Made by a program: the position numbers and the translations under genes | Shown here: one piece after another, positions 45,693 to 54,594 of the stretch | How positions within the stretch are numbered: the first letter of the stretch is position 1 | Layout of the letters: each line of letters begins with the position of its first letter | NCBI GenBank assembly: GCA_035760965.1 | Contig: DASTRY010000094.1 | Span: forward strand, 1 to 64,000 | Source of the DNA: JADGHX01 sp035760965 | Lineage (GTDB): Bacteria; Pseudomonadota; Gammaproteobacteria; Steroidobacterales; Steroidobacteraceae | Direction: 5' to 3' | DNA: 64,000 bases | Notes under the pieces: generated by a model | The model's database searches: none | Told to the model about the DNA's origin: nothing | What the model saw: only the letters and a program-made list of their open reading frames with translations

Positions 45693-46669
45693 GTCAGACG
45701 TTCATCGAAATCCTGCGGCGTGCGCTGGACGAAGAGCTGGCGCGTGATGCCTCCGTGCATCTCCTCGGCGAAGACGTTGCCGCCGGCGGCGCCTTCGGCG
45801 TTACGCGCGGGCTTGCGCAGAAGCACGGTGAGCAGCGCGTGCGGAACACGCCAATCAGCGAAGCGGCGATCACGGGCGTGGCGACGGGTGCAGCGTTGTG
45901 CGGCCTGCGGCCCGTGCTGGAAATCATGTTTATCGATTTCGCCACGCTGGCGCTCGATTGCCTGGTCAATCAGAGCGCGAAATATCGATACATGTCGGGC
46001 GGTCAACTGGCGGTTCCGATGGTCGTGCGCACACAGGCCGGCGCCGCGGGCGGCGCAGCGGCTCAGCATTCACAGAGTCTCGAAGCGTGGTTCATTCACG
46101 TGCCGGGGCTCGTCGTCGTGGCGCCGTCGTCGCCGGTCGAAGCGTATGGATTGTTGAAGAGTGCGATCCGGCTGGGCGATCCGGTGCTCTTCATCGAGCA
46201 CAAACGGCTCTACACGATGCGCGAGGACATGCCGGAGAATCCCGAGCTGCCGCCGATCGGCAAGGCGCGCATCGCACGCGAAGGGAAGGATGTGACGCTG
46301 ATTGCGTACTCGGCCATGGTGAACATCGCGCTGGAGGCGGCGGATGAGTTGGCGCGTGCCGGCATTTCCGCCGAGGTGCTCGATTTGCGGACGCTGCTGC
46401 CGCTCGACATGCGAACCATCGCTGCATCGGTCGCCAAGACTCATCGCGTCGTCATCGCGCACGAAGCCGTGCAGAACGGCGGTGTGGGTGCGGAGATCGC
46501 CGCGCGCATCGGCAGCGAGCTCTTCGATGAGCTCGATGCGCCGGTGACGCGCGTTGCGTGCCCGTTCGTGCCTATTCCATTTGCTCCGGAGCTGGAGCGG
46601 GCGCTGCTTCCGGGTCGCGATGACATCGTGCGTGCCGCGCGCGGACTGGTGCACGGGCAGGGGCACTAG
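45689..46669 (+). CDS. 2-oxoacid/acetoin dehydrogenase E1 beta subunit (first copy)
   Basis: A 326-residue transketolase-like protein. The N-terminal pyrimidine-binding domain has LLGEDVAAGGAFGVTRGL, RVRNTPISEAAITGVATGAALCG (Glu that activates thiamine) and MSGGQLAVPMVVRTQAG. The C-terminal domain contains the EVLDLRTLLPLD and VVIAHEAVQNGGVGAEI segments. It pairs with the alpha chain that it overlaps (ATGA at 45689) to form the E1 heterotetramer. E2 starts one base after its stop (46671), so the three chains are made together. Confidence 0.92.
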   Translation: MSQTFIEILRRALDEELARDASVHLLGEDVAAGGAFGVTRGLAQKHGEQRVRNTPISEAAITGVATGAALCGLRPVLEIMFIDFATLALDCLVNQSAKYRYMSGGQLAVPMVVRTQAGAAGGAAAQHSQSLEAWFIHVPGLVVVAPSSPVEAYGLLKSAIRLGDPVLFIEHKRLYTMREDMPENPELPPIGKARIAREGKDVTLIAYSAMVNIALEAADELARAGISAEVLDLRTLLPLDMRTIAASVAKTHRVVIAHEAVQNGGVGAEIAARIGSELFDELDAPVTRVACPFVPIPFAPELERALLPGRDDIVRAARGLVHGQGH

Positions 46670-46670
46670 C

Positions 46671-48083
46671 GTGGCACGTGTGGCGCTCGAAATCCCAAAG
46701 GTCGGGCTCGTCATGGAGCAGGCGCGGCTCGTTCGCTGGCTGAAGAATCCGGGCGACTTCGTCGCGCAAGGCGAGCCCGTCCTCGAGCTCGAGACGGAGA
46801 AATCCGTCGTCGAAATCGAGGCGACGGTGAGCGGACGACTGGTCGAGCAGCTCGTGAAGGTAGACGAGGAGGCGAAGGTCGGCGATCGGGTGGCTTGGCT
46901 CGAAACAGATGCCGCCTCGTCTGCGGCGACACATCCGACGGCTGCGACATCGCGCGAGTCGGAGGCGTCGGCGCATGCAGCTGCGCCGGCTGCGGGAAGC
47001 GCGGAGGCATCTGCGTCGGGCACGTCTGCGGGCGGTGCAGTACCTCGCGCGTCTCACCCGACCGGTGCGTTGGGCTCGGTTGCGTCGGCGGGCGCGTCGC
47101 ACGTGTCGAGCCCATCCGTTACGTCACACGCGTCGAGCCCGTCGCCCACGTCCCCCGCGCGTGACGTCTCCCGCTCAGCTGGACCACCGGGCGCAAGCGC
47201 GTCGGCGAACGGGCACGGCGACGGCCGCGTTCGCAGCTCGCCCGTCGCGCGTCGTCTCGCGGCCCAGAGCGGCATCGATATCGGTACGGTCGTCGGCACC
47301 GGTCCGCGCGGCCGGGTGCAACTCGAGGACGTGCGTCGGGCGATCCAAGCAAGGTCTTTGCAGACCGGCGCAAACGGCGCGGCGTCCGCGCCGCAGCCTC
47401 TCTCGAGCATGCGCCGTGCGCTCGCTCGCGCGATGACTCTGAGCAACGCGACCGTTCCCCAATTCGCCGTCGAGCGCTCCGTCGATTGGACGGCGGTGCA
47501 GGCGGCGCGCGCGAGGTTCGCGAGCGATTCGCGTGCCGGCTCGCCGAAGCTGTCCGTCAACGATTTCCTGCTGCAGGCCATCGCCCGCGCGCTACTTTCA
47601 TATCCCGCGCTGAACGCGACTTTTCGCGGCGATCCCGAATCGCCGGATGCCGCGATCGTTCCGGCGGTGGGCGCGCACATCGGTCTGGTCGTTGCGGTCG
47701 ACAACGGCCTGCTCGTTCCCGTGCTCCACGACGTGGAGCGGCTCGGGCTCGCGGAGCTCGCGCGACGGCGCAGTGAGGTGGTCGAGCGCGCTCTGCAGGG
47801 CCGCCTGAAGCAGGCGGAGTTGGAAGGCGCGACGTTCAGTCTGTCGAATCTCGGCGCACGCGGGCCGGACCGCTTCAACGCACTCATCAACCCGCCGCAA
47901 TCGGCAATTCTCGCGGTGGGTCGCCAGCGCGAGGGCGTGGTCGTGTTGAACGGCGGCATTCACGTGCGGCCACTATCCACTCTCAGTGTCACCGTGGATC
48001 ATCGGGTCGCCGACGGACGGCTTGCGGCGGAATTCCTCGCGTATCTGGTGGAGATTCTCGAAGGCGACGACTGGCGCGTGTAA
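46671..48083 (+). CDS. Dihydrolipoamide acyltransferase E2 component
   Basis: A 470-residue E2 chain. The N-terminal lipoyl domain carries the lipoylated Lys in ETEKSVVE (Lys44). A long Ala/Ser/Pro/His/Thr linker (about 80-180) has short repeats (S-H-x-S-S-P). Then comes a peripheral-subunit-binding domain (SSPVARRLAAQSGIDIGTVVGTGPRG read as SPVARRLAAQ, GTGPRGRV) and the catalytic domain with VDHRVADG (His444, Asp448). Only one lipoyl domain is present. GTG 46671 starts directly after E1 beta. It should carry acyl groups from either flanking E1 pair. No E3 (lipoamide dehydrogenase) is in the window. Confidence 0.93.
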   Translation: MARVALEIPKVGLVMEQARLVRWLKNPGDFVAQGEPVLELETEKSVVEIEATVSGRLVEQLVKVDEEAKVGDRVAWLETDAASSAATHPTAATSRESEASAHAAAPAAGSAEASASGTSAGGAVPRASHPTGALGSVASAGASHVSSPSVTSHASSPSPTSPARDVSRSAGPPGASASANGHGDGRVRSSPVARRLAAQSGIDIGTVVGTGPRGRVQLEDVRRAIQARSLQTGANGAASAPQPLSSMRRALARAMTLSNATVPQFAVERSVDWTAVQAARARFASDSRAGSPKLSVNDFLLQAIARALLSYPALNATFRGDPESPDAAIVPAVGAHIGLVVAVDNGLLVPVLHDVERLGLAELARRRSEVVERALQGRLKQAELEGATFSLSNLGARGPDRFNALINPPQSAILAVGRQREGVVVLNGGIHVRPLSTLSVTVDHRVADGRLAAEFLAYLVEILEGDDWRV

Positions 48084-48111
48084 TGGCTACGTCAATTCAG
48101 AGGGGAAGCAC

Positions 48112-49140
48112 ATGAGCGTTCAGGCACCCAATGCCGAGCGGCAGATCTGGATGTACACCCAGATGCTGCGCATCCGAGAGTTCGAGACGCGTGTGAAGCG
48201 CACCTTCACGGACCATCCGGGCGTGATCCGCGGTCACACGCACTTGGCGGACGGCGCCGAAGCGTCCATCGTCGGCTCGCTTGCCAACTTCCGTCCGGGC
48301 GATGCAGCGCTTGCGACGTATCGCTGCCACGGCTACCCGCTCGTGCTCGGCAGCGATCCGAAAGCGATGATGGCGGAGATCTACGGCCGCGCCGATGGGC
48401 TCTGCAAAGGCCTCGGCGGCTCGATGCATCTGACCGATGTGAAGCGCGGCTTCCTCGGCACCTCCGGCATCGTCGGCGCAGGCATTCCGCACGCAGCGGG
48501 CGCGGCCTGGGCCGCACAGATTCGCAAGAAGGGTGAGGTGGTGCTCTCGTTCTTCGGCGACGGTGCCTCCAAGCAAGGCGCGTTTCACGAGACGCTCAAC
48601 ATCGCCTCGCTCTGGAAGCTGCCGGTCATCTTCGTGATGGAGAACAACGGCTACAACGTCGTCACGACCACCGCGCAGGAAGATGCGAACGCCGCAGCGG
48701 GCCATCCTCTCTCGATCAAGGCCACTGCGTACGAGATGCCGGGCGTGACGGTCGACGGCGGCGATCCGCTCGCCGTGTACCAGACCGTCGGTGAAGCGAT
48801 CGAGCGCGCGCGCTCGGGCGGTGGGCCGACGCTCGTGGAGTCGAAGGTCTATCGCCTCTCGGCGCACGGCAACATCATCGCGCCGCCGGGCGTGCCGCTG
48901 CACTATCCGGAGCACGAGGCCATCGCGGTGTTCGGTAAACGCGAAGAGTACGAGGCTGCCTTGCGAGGCGACCCGGTGCCGCGCTTCCGCGGCGTGCTGG
49001 TGCAGAACGGGACGCTCACCTCGGCCAAAGCCGATGAGCTTGCGAAACAGGTGGCCGCCGAGATGGAAGCGGCCGTGCAGTTCGCGCTGCAGAGCCCGTT
49101 TCCGAAGAACGAGTCCGCTCTCGACTACAACTTCGCGTAA
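48112..49140 (+). CDS. Thiamine-diphosphate-dependent dehydrogenase E1 alpha subunit (second copy)
   Basis: A 342-residue E1 alpha paralogue. The TPP motif is GDGASKQG to MENN, and GLCKGLGGSMHLTD and GTSGIVGAGIPHAAGAAWAAQ match acetoin/PDH-type alpha chains. It differs from the first copy in the N-terminal HTHLADGAEASIVG, where that copy has HLSTGQEAV, and in a longer C-terminus (EEYEAALRGDPVPRF). ATG 48112 has an AGAGGGG site 29 bases after the E2 stop. With the beta chain at 49162 it forms a second E1, probably for a different substrate. Confidence 0.9.
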   Translation: MSVQAPNAERQIWMYTQMLRIREFETRVKRTFTDHPGVIRGHTHLADGAEASIVGSLANFRPGDAALATYRCHGYPLVLGSDPKAMMAEIYGRADGLCKGLGGSMHLTDVKRGFLGTSGIVGAGIPHAAGAAWAAQIRKKGEVVLSFFGDGASKQGAFHETLNIASLWKLPVIFVMENNGYNVVTTTAQEDANAAAGHPLSIKATAYEMPGVTVDGGDPLAVYQTVGEAIERARSGGGPTLVESKVYRLSAHGNIIAPPGVPLHYPEHEAIAVFGKREEYEAALRGDPVPRFRGVLVQNGTLTSAKADELAKQVAAEMEAAVQFALQSPFPKNESALDYNFA

Positions 49141-49161
49141 GCCGGCAAGAGGATCACTCAC

Positions 49162-50121
49162 ATGGCGAACCTACCGTTCATTGCCGCCGTCGACGCCGGC
49201 ATCCATCAGGAAATGGCGCGCGATTCGAGCGTGCTGTATTTCGGGCAGAACCTGGGCACGACGGAGAATCACGAGTTTCTCAAACGATACGGGCACGACC
49301 GCGTGCGCGTGACGCCCATCTCCGAGACCGCGGAGATCGGCATCGCCATCGGCGCGGCCATGGCGGGGCTGCGGCCGGTGGTCGAGCTCTACATGGCGGA
49401 GTTCATGCTGGTCGCGATGGACCAGGTTGTGAACGAGGGCCCGAAGTTCCGCTACATGTCGGGCGGGCAGGTCAAGGTGCCGCTCGTTCTGAAGGCGGGG
49501 TTTGGCTTCACGGCCGGCTGGGCGGGCCAGCACACCGGCTCGCTCACCGCGCTCTTCATGGGCTGGCCGGGACTCAAGGTGGTCGTGCCCTCCACGGCCG
49601 CAGATGCGAAGGGGCTCATGGCCGCGGCGATCCGCGACGACAATCCGGTCGTGTTCCTGCATCACTACATTCTCACGCTCGAGCACGGCGAGGTGCCGGA
49701 CGGCGAGCATGTCGTGCCGCTCGGCAAGGCCGAAGTCCGGCGCGCCGGCAAGGACGTCACGCTCGTTGCGACGGGCTGGATGGTGCATCGTGCGCTCGCG
49801 GCAGCGAAGACACTGGCGGGCGAGGGCATCGACGTCGAAGTCATCGATCCGCGCACCGTCGCGCCACTCGATCTCGAAACCATTCTGAAGTCTGTCGACA
49901 AAACGCGGCGGGTGGTGCTCGTCGATCAGGCGCCGCGGCACGCGTCGGTGAGTGCGCTCATCGCGGCCGATATCGTCGAACACCGCTTCTCGTCGTTGAA
50001 GGCGCCGATCATTCAGGTCACCGCGCACGATACGACGGTGCCCTACAGCGAGCCGCTCGAAGCGTTCGTCATCCCGGATGAAGCGCGCATCGCGGCGGCC
50101 GTGAGAAAAGTGGTGAAGTGA
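49162..50121 (+). CDS. Dehydrogenase E1 beta subunit (second copy)
   Basis: A 319-residue E1 beta paralogue. The beta-chain features are TPISETAEIGIAIGAAMAGLRPVVELY (read as TPISETAEIG and LRPVVELY), MSGGQVKVPLVLKAG and EVIDPRTVAPLDLE. It has FGQNLGTTENHEF in place of the LLGEDV segment of the first copy, so the substrate-facing region differs. ATG 49162 follows AAGAGGATC, 21 bases past the alpha stop. It is the last E1 chain of the operon, and the NmrA-like gene begins 2 bases later. Confidence 0.9.
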   Translation: MANLPFIAAVDAGIHQEMARDSSVLYFGQNLGTTENHEFLKRYGHDRVRVTPISETAEIGIAIGAAMAGLRPVVELYMAEFMLVAMDQVVNEGPKFRYMSGGQVKVPLVLKAGFGFTAGWAGQHTGSLTALFMGWPGLKVVVPSTAADAKGLMAAAIRDDNPVVFLHHYILTLEHGEVPDGEHVVPLGKAEVRRAGKDVTLVATGWMVHRALAAAKTLAGEGIDVEVIDPRTVAPLDLETILKSVDKTRRVVLVDQAPRHASVSALIAADIVEHRFSSLKAPIIQVTAHDTTVPYSEPLEAFVIPDEARIAAAVRKVVK

Positions 50122-50122
50122 C

Positions 50123-51055
50123 GTGGGAGATCTCGTGACGGACGACGTGATCATCGTCACGGGAGCGAGCGGCGCGTTCGGGCGCGCGGCGGCGAGCCGG
50201 CTGCGCGAGCGCGTGCCGCGCGGGCAGTTGATCCTCGCGTCGCGCACGCCGCAGAAGCTCGCGGATTTCGCCGCTCGCGGCGCACAGGTGCGCTTCGCCG
50301 ATTTCGACGATCCGGGCTCGCTGCGCGCGGCGTTCGCGGGCGGCACGAAGATGCTGCTCATCAGCACCGCGCGCGTGGGTACACGAGTGAGCCAGCACAA
50401 GAATGCGATCGACGCAGCGGCCGCCGCGGGCGTTCGGCACGTGGCCTACACCTCGGTGCTGAGCGCGGCGCGTCCCGACAATCCGGCGCTCGTGAAGCTC
50501 GATCATCGCGCGACCGAGGAATATCTCGAGCGCAGCGGCATGAGCTGGACGTTCCTGCGCGACAGTCAATATGCCGAGGCCATTGCGCTCGCGATGGTTC
50601 CGCCGGCACTCATGGCCGGACGCAAGCCGGACAACTGCGGCGAGGGTCGCGTCGCGTTCGTCTCGCGCGACGACTGCGTGGCGTGCGCCTCCGAAGTGCT
50701 TCTGCAACCGGGTCACGAGAATCGTGCGTACGATCTCACCGGTCCGGAGTTGCTCACGATCGGCCAAGCGCTGCAGATGGCCGCGGAGATTGCGGGCAAG
50801 CCCATCGTGCTCGAGCCCGTGGACGATGAGGGCATGTTCGCGTACTTCGATTCGCTCGGCGTGCCGCGACACGCCTCGGATATCGTGCCGGCGGGCCCGA
50901 TCCCGTGGTCGAGCGACGATATGGTGACGTTCGGGCGCGCGATCCGCGAAGGCTTCTTTGCGATCCAGTCGGATCATGTCGAGCGGATCACGGGCAAGAA
51001 ACCGACTCCGCTGCGGGAGATCCTGCTGCGCCATCGCGCCGCCTGGCCGGCGTAG
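50123..51055 (+). CDS. NmrA/NAD(P)-binding atypical SDR
   Basis: A 310-residue protein with a Rossmann N-terminus (VIIVTGASGAFGRAAASRL), a QOR2/NmrA-type mid region (LLISTARVGTRVSQHKNAIDAA, VAYTSVLSA) and ATEEYLERSGMSWTFLRDSQYAE, which are marks of NAD(P)H-quinone oxidoreductase-2-like sensors/enzymes. It lacks the classical Y-x-x-x-K. GTG 50123 is used; GTG 50135 has a better upstream GGGAGA. It is at the end of the dehydrogenase operon and probably co-transcribed. A link to the 2-oxoacid chemistry is not shown. Confidence 0.83.
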   Translation: MGDLVTDDVIIVTGASGAFGRAAASRLRERVPRGQLILASRTPQKLADFAARGAQVRFADFDDPGSLRAAFAGGTKMLLISTARVGTRVSQHKNAIDAAAAAGVRHVAYTSVLSAARPDNPALVKLDHRATEEYLERSGMSWTFLRDSQYAEAIALAMVPPALMAGRKPDNCGEGRVAFVSRDDCVACASEVLLQPGHENRAYDLTGPELLTIGQALQMAAEIAGKPIVLEPVDDEGMFAYFDSLGVPRHASDIVPAGPIPWSSDDMVTFGRAIREGFFAIQSDHVERITGKKPTPLREILLRHRAAWPA

Positions 51056-51065
51056 CGGGCCCGGC

Positions 51066-51680
51066 TCAACTCGGGAGCGGGTTGCCGGCCTGCTCGTTCG
51101 TCATGTACTCGGCGTACCAGCTGGGCCAGTCCTCATCGCGCTGACCCGTGCGCTTCTCGTGTGCGCCGTGCGCCGCCGCCGCGCGGCGCAGTGCCGTCGC
51201 GAGCTCCGCGGGAGACGTGTAGATCGTTTCGTGCGCGTCCACGCGTCCCGGCAAGCGTGCAGTGATCTCCTGTACCAGCCAGCTGTTGCCGTCCGGGTCC
51301 TTGAACGTCACGAACGAGCTGTAACTGCGGCGCTCCGGGTCCGCGCCGCTGACGGGCGCCGCGCCGATACCGGGGCTATGAAATACGTCGCTCACATCCA
51401 CACCGCGACTCGCAAGATCGGCGTGCGCCGCCTCGATATCGGAGACGACCAGATAGAGCCCTTGCAGCGAGCCCGGCGCGGCGGTCGTGACGCCCTTGCC
51501 GAAGTGGATGGAGCATGCCGAACCGGGCGGCGTGAGTTGCACGATTCGAAACGCATCGTCCTTGACGTAGTCGATGTCGAGCCGCCAGCCGAGGCCGGTG
51601 TAGAACCGCTTGGCGCGATCGACGTCCGCGACGGGAATGACGACGACCTCGAGCTTCATGTCGACGGACGGCGTGCCCAT
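51066..51680 (-). CDS. VOC (glyoxalase/bleomycin-resistance) family protein
   Basis: A 204-residue protein. One VOC module spans residues 8-132 (PVADVDRAKRFYTGLGWRLD, SIHFGKG, YLVVSDIEAAHADLASRG, VTFKDPDGNSWLVQEI). The C-terminal 70 residues add a helical part with EKRTGQRDEDWPSWYAEYM, seen in related proteins. The metal-binding His/Glu positions are partly kept (H59 and E139 regions). It may be a dioxygenase, isomerase or resistance protein; none is assignable. It is convergent with the NmrA-like gene. Confidence 0.85.
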   Translation of the reverse strand: MGTPSVDMKLEVVVIPVADVDRAKRFYTGLGWRLDIDYVKDDAFRIVQLTPPGSACSIHFGKGVTTAAPGSLQGLYLVVSDIEAAHADLASRGVDVSDVFHSPGIGAAPVSGADPERRSYSSFVTFKDPDGNSWLVQEITARLPGRVDAHETIYTSPAELATALRRAAAAHGAHEKRTGQRDEDWPSWYAEYMTNEQAGNPLPS

Positions 51681-51778
51681 GTCGGGCTCCTCGGAGGGCT
51701 GGCGGATCGCCGTCAGTCATGACAGCAGAGCCGCGCCGGCGACGCGATAGCACCAAAGTACTATTGGCGCGCAAAGCG

Positions 51779-51804
51779 AAACAGCCGCGCTTGCGCGCGG
51801 CTGT
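51779..51804 (-). terminator. Rho-independent-like terminator of the glycine-zipper gene
   Basis: An 11-bp perfect stem (51779-51789 with 51794-51804) with a 4-base loop. On the minus strand it is followed by a T-rich TCGCTTTGC. It lies 27 bases past the glycine-zipper stop. Confidence 0.7.
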
Positions 51805-51830
51805 TCGTGAGGGACAGTGGTTGGTGAGTC

Positions 51831-52541
51831 TCAGCGAGCGGCTGTGAGAACCACGTTGCCGTTGCGAACGGGGAGGCGCTTGCCGGGATCGCTGTCCATG
51901 TGAACCGTGCGGGTGCTGCCGTTCCATTCGTACGTGACGCGATATCCGTCGGGGACCTCGCGCAGCTCATTCACGGTCTCGCACTTCTTTTCCGTCTCGG
52001 TCACGGTGCGCGAATTCTGAATGCGCTCCTGAATCTTGTTGCCCGCGTATGCGCCACCGACCGCGCCGGCCACCTTGGCGATCTTGCGGCCCTTGCCGCT
52101 GCCGATCTGGTTGCCGACCACGGCACCGACCACACCGCCGATCACCGTGCCCGCGATCTGATGCTCATCCTTGACGGGCGCCTGCTTGGTGACTTCCACG
52201 TCGTTGCAGACCTCGCGCGGCTCCGTGATCGTGCGCGTCTGCGGCTCGACGCTCACGACGCGCGCATAGCTCGCTGCCGTACGTACGGGCTTCGCGCTGC
52301 CGGACGCCGCCTGTTCGGCGGGCGCGGCCGCAGGGGCTGCCTCCTCCGGCGCGAGAGATGCAGATGTCGAATCATTCGCGGCCTCGGCCGGCGTGCTCTC
52401 ATCGGCCGAAGCCGCGAGCTGCTCGGACGCCGCCATCTGCGGTTGCGCTTGCTGATGACCCTTGAACGCGAGGCCGAGCGCGCCAACGCCCGCAGTGACC
52501 CCGACGCCGACGATGAGTCCGATCAAAAGCGACTTGTTCAT
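51831..52541 (-). CDS. Glycine-zipper 2TM-domain envelope protein
   Basis: A 236-residue protein. One N-terminal helix (MNKSLLIGLIVGVGVTAGVG) is followed by an Ala/Glu/Pro-rich linker (30-90). Then comes the glycine-zipper pair (GTVIGGVVGAVVGNQIG and VAGAVGGAYAGNKI). The C-terminal region has TVTETEKKCETVNELREVPDGYRVTYEW, split by Cys residues, resembling the 17-kDa surface antigen / SlyB group. It is probably anchored in the inner membrane with a periplasmic domain, or inserted in the envelope. It has its own terminator. The role may be envelope stability. Confidence 0.85.
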   Translation of the reverse strand: MNKSLLIGLIVGVGVTAGVGALGLAFKGHQQAQPQMAASEQLAASADESTPAEAANDSTSASLAPEEAAPAAAPAEQAASGSAKPVRTAASYARVVSVEPQTRTITEPREVCNDVEVTKQAPVKDEHQIAGTVIGGVVGAVVGNQIGSGKGRKIAKVAGAVGGAYAGNKIQERIQNSRTVTETEKKCETVNELREVPDGYRVTYEWNGSTRTVHMDSDPGKRLPVRNGNVVLTAAR

Positions 52542-52966
52542 GAACGATTTCTCCCATCTCTGGAGGGCGGCATCGATGATAAGCCACCCTTTAGCGGGGC
52601 GGCATCCTGCCAGATCGCCCCTGAACCGAATCTGAAGAGCGTCGCGGGCGCGGCGCCCATCGGACGGCTCCTGAGGCTTCTCCGTGCGCCGGCGAACCCG
52701 CGCCTGCTCGACGCGGGCTGCAGAGCCCCGAGGTGCGGAGGCCGCAAGCGCCCGGCGGGTCAGCGCTTCGCGGGTTTTGTGAGCGACGTCTCCTTCCGCT
52801 TCATCGTGCAGGAGTGTGTCGCTTGCCGGAGCGGCCGCGACCGGAGCTCGTCGGCATCTGACGACAAGCCGTTGCAGAGCGCGCTATCGCGGCCGGCTTT
52901 CGCATGAGAAGAGGGCGCACAGCAGCGATCGCGTCGTGTCGCGGTTGCGTGCACTCTCTCACGACA
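52542..52966. other. Intergenic region, no supported gene
   Basis: This lies upstream of the glycine-zipper gene and beyond the PAN-like gene, both on the minus strand. Short frames on both strands overlap each other and show no family feature. No RNA motif was recognised. Confidence 0.5.
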
Positions 52967-53317
52967 TCACTGCTGGCGAGCGGTGTCGGATACTTTGCGA
53001 CTCGCCGTGACGACGATCTTCTGCCCGTCCTCGGTCTTGAGGCTGTGAGGGTCGGCGACGTTCAGCGCGCCACTGATCAATTGACACTGGCCGGCTGTGG
53101 TCCCGGCTATCACGGCCCAGCGCGTGCCGGTGCAGCGCGCGTCCTCCAGGCACTGCTCCCAACAGTAGTCCTGGTTCGGTAGTCCGAGGCGCTTCAATAC
53201 TTGACCGCTGATGTCCTTCTTCGCGATGACTTCCATGTGAGGCTCTGCCGCCGACACGAAAGCCGGCAGGCTTGCCAGGAGGATGAGCGTGAGTGCCGTT
53301 CGGAAATTCGTTCTCAT
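52967..53317 (-). CDS. Small exported PAN/apple-like protein
   Basis: A 116-residue protein. ATG 53317 follows GAGGAG at good spacing, giving the signal peptide MRTNFRTALTLILLASLPA (cleavage near VSA-AEP). The mature part has four cysteines in a PAN-like pattern (NQDYCWEQCLEDARCTGTRW and GQCQLIS). This disulphide knot often binds proteins or sugars. No enzyme motif is present. It is divergent from the EF-hand gene 158 bases away and may share a promoter region with it. Confidence 0.75.
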   Translation of the reverse strand: MRTNFRTALTLILLASLPAFVSAAEPHMEVIAKKDISGQVLKRLGLPNQDYCWEQCLEDARCTGTRWAVIAGTTAGQCQLISGALNVADPHSLKTEDGQKIVVTASRKVSDTARQQ

Positions 53318-53475
53318 GAATTCTCCTCGAGTGCCGCGTGCGCGGGATTCTACCGCTAGAGCTCCGCGCCGCCGGGAGTGCACTGGAGTTTCATCCAGGG
53401 TGCACGGGGAACTCGCGGGACGCTCAGGGCTTGTGGGTAGACGCGGTCCGAACAGATTGCCGCGGAGGAGTGTCA

Positions 53476-53793
53476 ATGAAACGCTATCTCATGCTTAGCG
53501 CCAGCGCTTTATTCTGCACCGCGACCTTTGCGCAAAGTCAGGCTACCCCACCCGCTGCTGGGGATGAGGCCGCACCCTCGACAATGTCGGTGTTCCAGTC
53601 GCTCGATACGAATAGCGATGGTCGCATCACGGCGGATGAGGCGAAGGGCAATCCGGTCGTTGCCAATGCCTTCACGAAAGCGGACAAGAATGGCGACGGC
53701 GCGATTACGCAGGACGAGTTCATGTCCTCGTTCACCACGAACCGCTCGAACTCGGCGCCGCCGCAGTCACCGCCGCCTCCGGAGGATCAGTAA
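53476..53793 (+). CDS. Exported EF-hand calcium-binding protein
   Basis: A 105-residue protein. The signal peptide is MKRYLMLSASALFCTATFA with cleavage after TFA. Two EF-hand loops are complete: DTNSDGRITADE and DKNGDGAITQDE, each with Asp/Asn ligands and the terminal Glu. A Pro-rich tail follows (SAPPQSPPPP). ATG 53476 has a GGAGG site. It would bind calcium in the periplasm. Its role, buffer or sensor, is unknown. Confidence 0.85.
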   Translation: MKRYLMLSASALFCTATFAQSQATPPAAGDEAAPSTMSVFQSLDTNSDGRITADEAKGNPVVANAFTKADKNGDGAITQDEFMSSFTTNRSNSAPPQSPPPPEDQ

Positions 53794-54594
53794 GAGCTGA
53801 ACTCGTTGCGTCGGGAGCGGTGCCGATTTGCGCGCGGCATTCGCTCTCGGCGTGCGATCGCCTCTCACGCACCTGCCGACGCGCTGGTCGTCGCCTCATC
53901 GTCGACGTATCGCGCCACGCAGACCTGAAACCCCTGCTAGTCCTCTTGATCGCTCGCTGCGCGCGCGGCGATCTCGAAAAGGCCCTCGACGCGAGCACCT
54001 GACCGTCAGCAACTTCGAGTGCACATCGCCCATGCTGTGCGCCTCACCAATCGCAAGAGCGCCTCAACACTCAAAGTCACGCCGCGATAACAAAAAACAA
54101 CACGTTTAGACCCGATCTCACCGCACGAGCGGTATCCACCGCCACGTAAGAAGCGCTGTTCAACAACCGAACCAGCAAATCCGCTGGAGCATTTGTACAG
54201 CGCACTCCTCATCAACGAACACGTGCCGTTTCTGCTCGCTCACGTGCCTCGACGTAGCGGATTCGACGCGCCCGTTCGTCTTAACTCTCCGCGCGCCCCA
54301 AAAATAAAGCGGCCCTCCAACGAAGCCACATGGCCCTGGAAGCACTGACTCGCCTCAGCATCACCGCGTGCCTGGTCTCTTTGCGGCGCGGAGATCGAGC
54401 TCGCGCGCGATGTTGCGCCGCGCAGGCCACCTCAGGTCGTATCGACGCGATCAACACGCCGCCGCGCCTCGCCGGGAAATTCTTCCGTATCCGAACCCAC
54501 CGACTTGGCCGGCGGCCTACATCGCGACTTTTCGTCAGGGTCGAGACGGCGCGCATGTCTGCCGCAGGCCGAGCCCCACCGAAGTGAGCCATCG
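53794..54594. other. 800-base intergenic region, possibly decayed sequence
   Basis: This is less G+C-rich than most of the window, with A-rich runs near 54090 and 54300. A plus-strand frame to 54002 ends in the protein-like ADLKPLLVLLIARC and GDLEKALDAS, which may be a remnant of a lost gene. The rest holds only short overlapping frames. No tRNA, transposase or att-like repeat was seen. Confidence 0.5.

Noticed and set aside
54330..54587. 85-codon open frame before the MBL gene
   Set aside because: No family feature, no ribosome-binding site, and it overlaps another frame on the same strand and one on the opposite strand.
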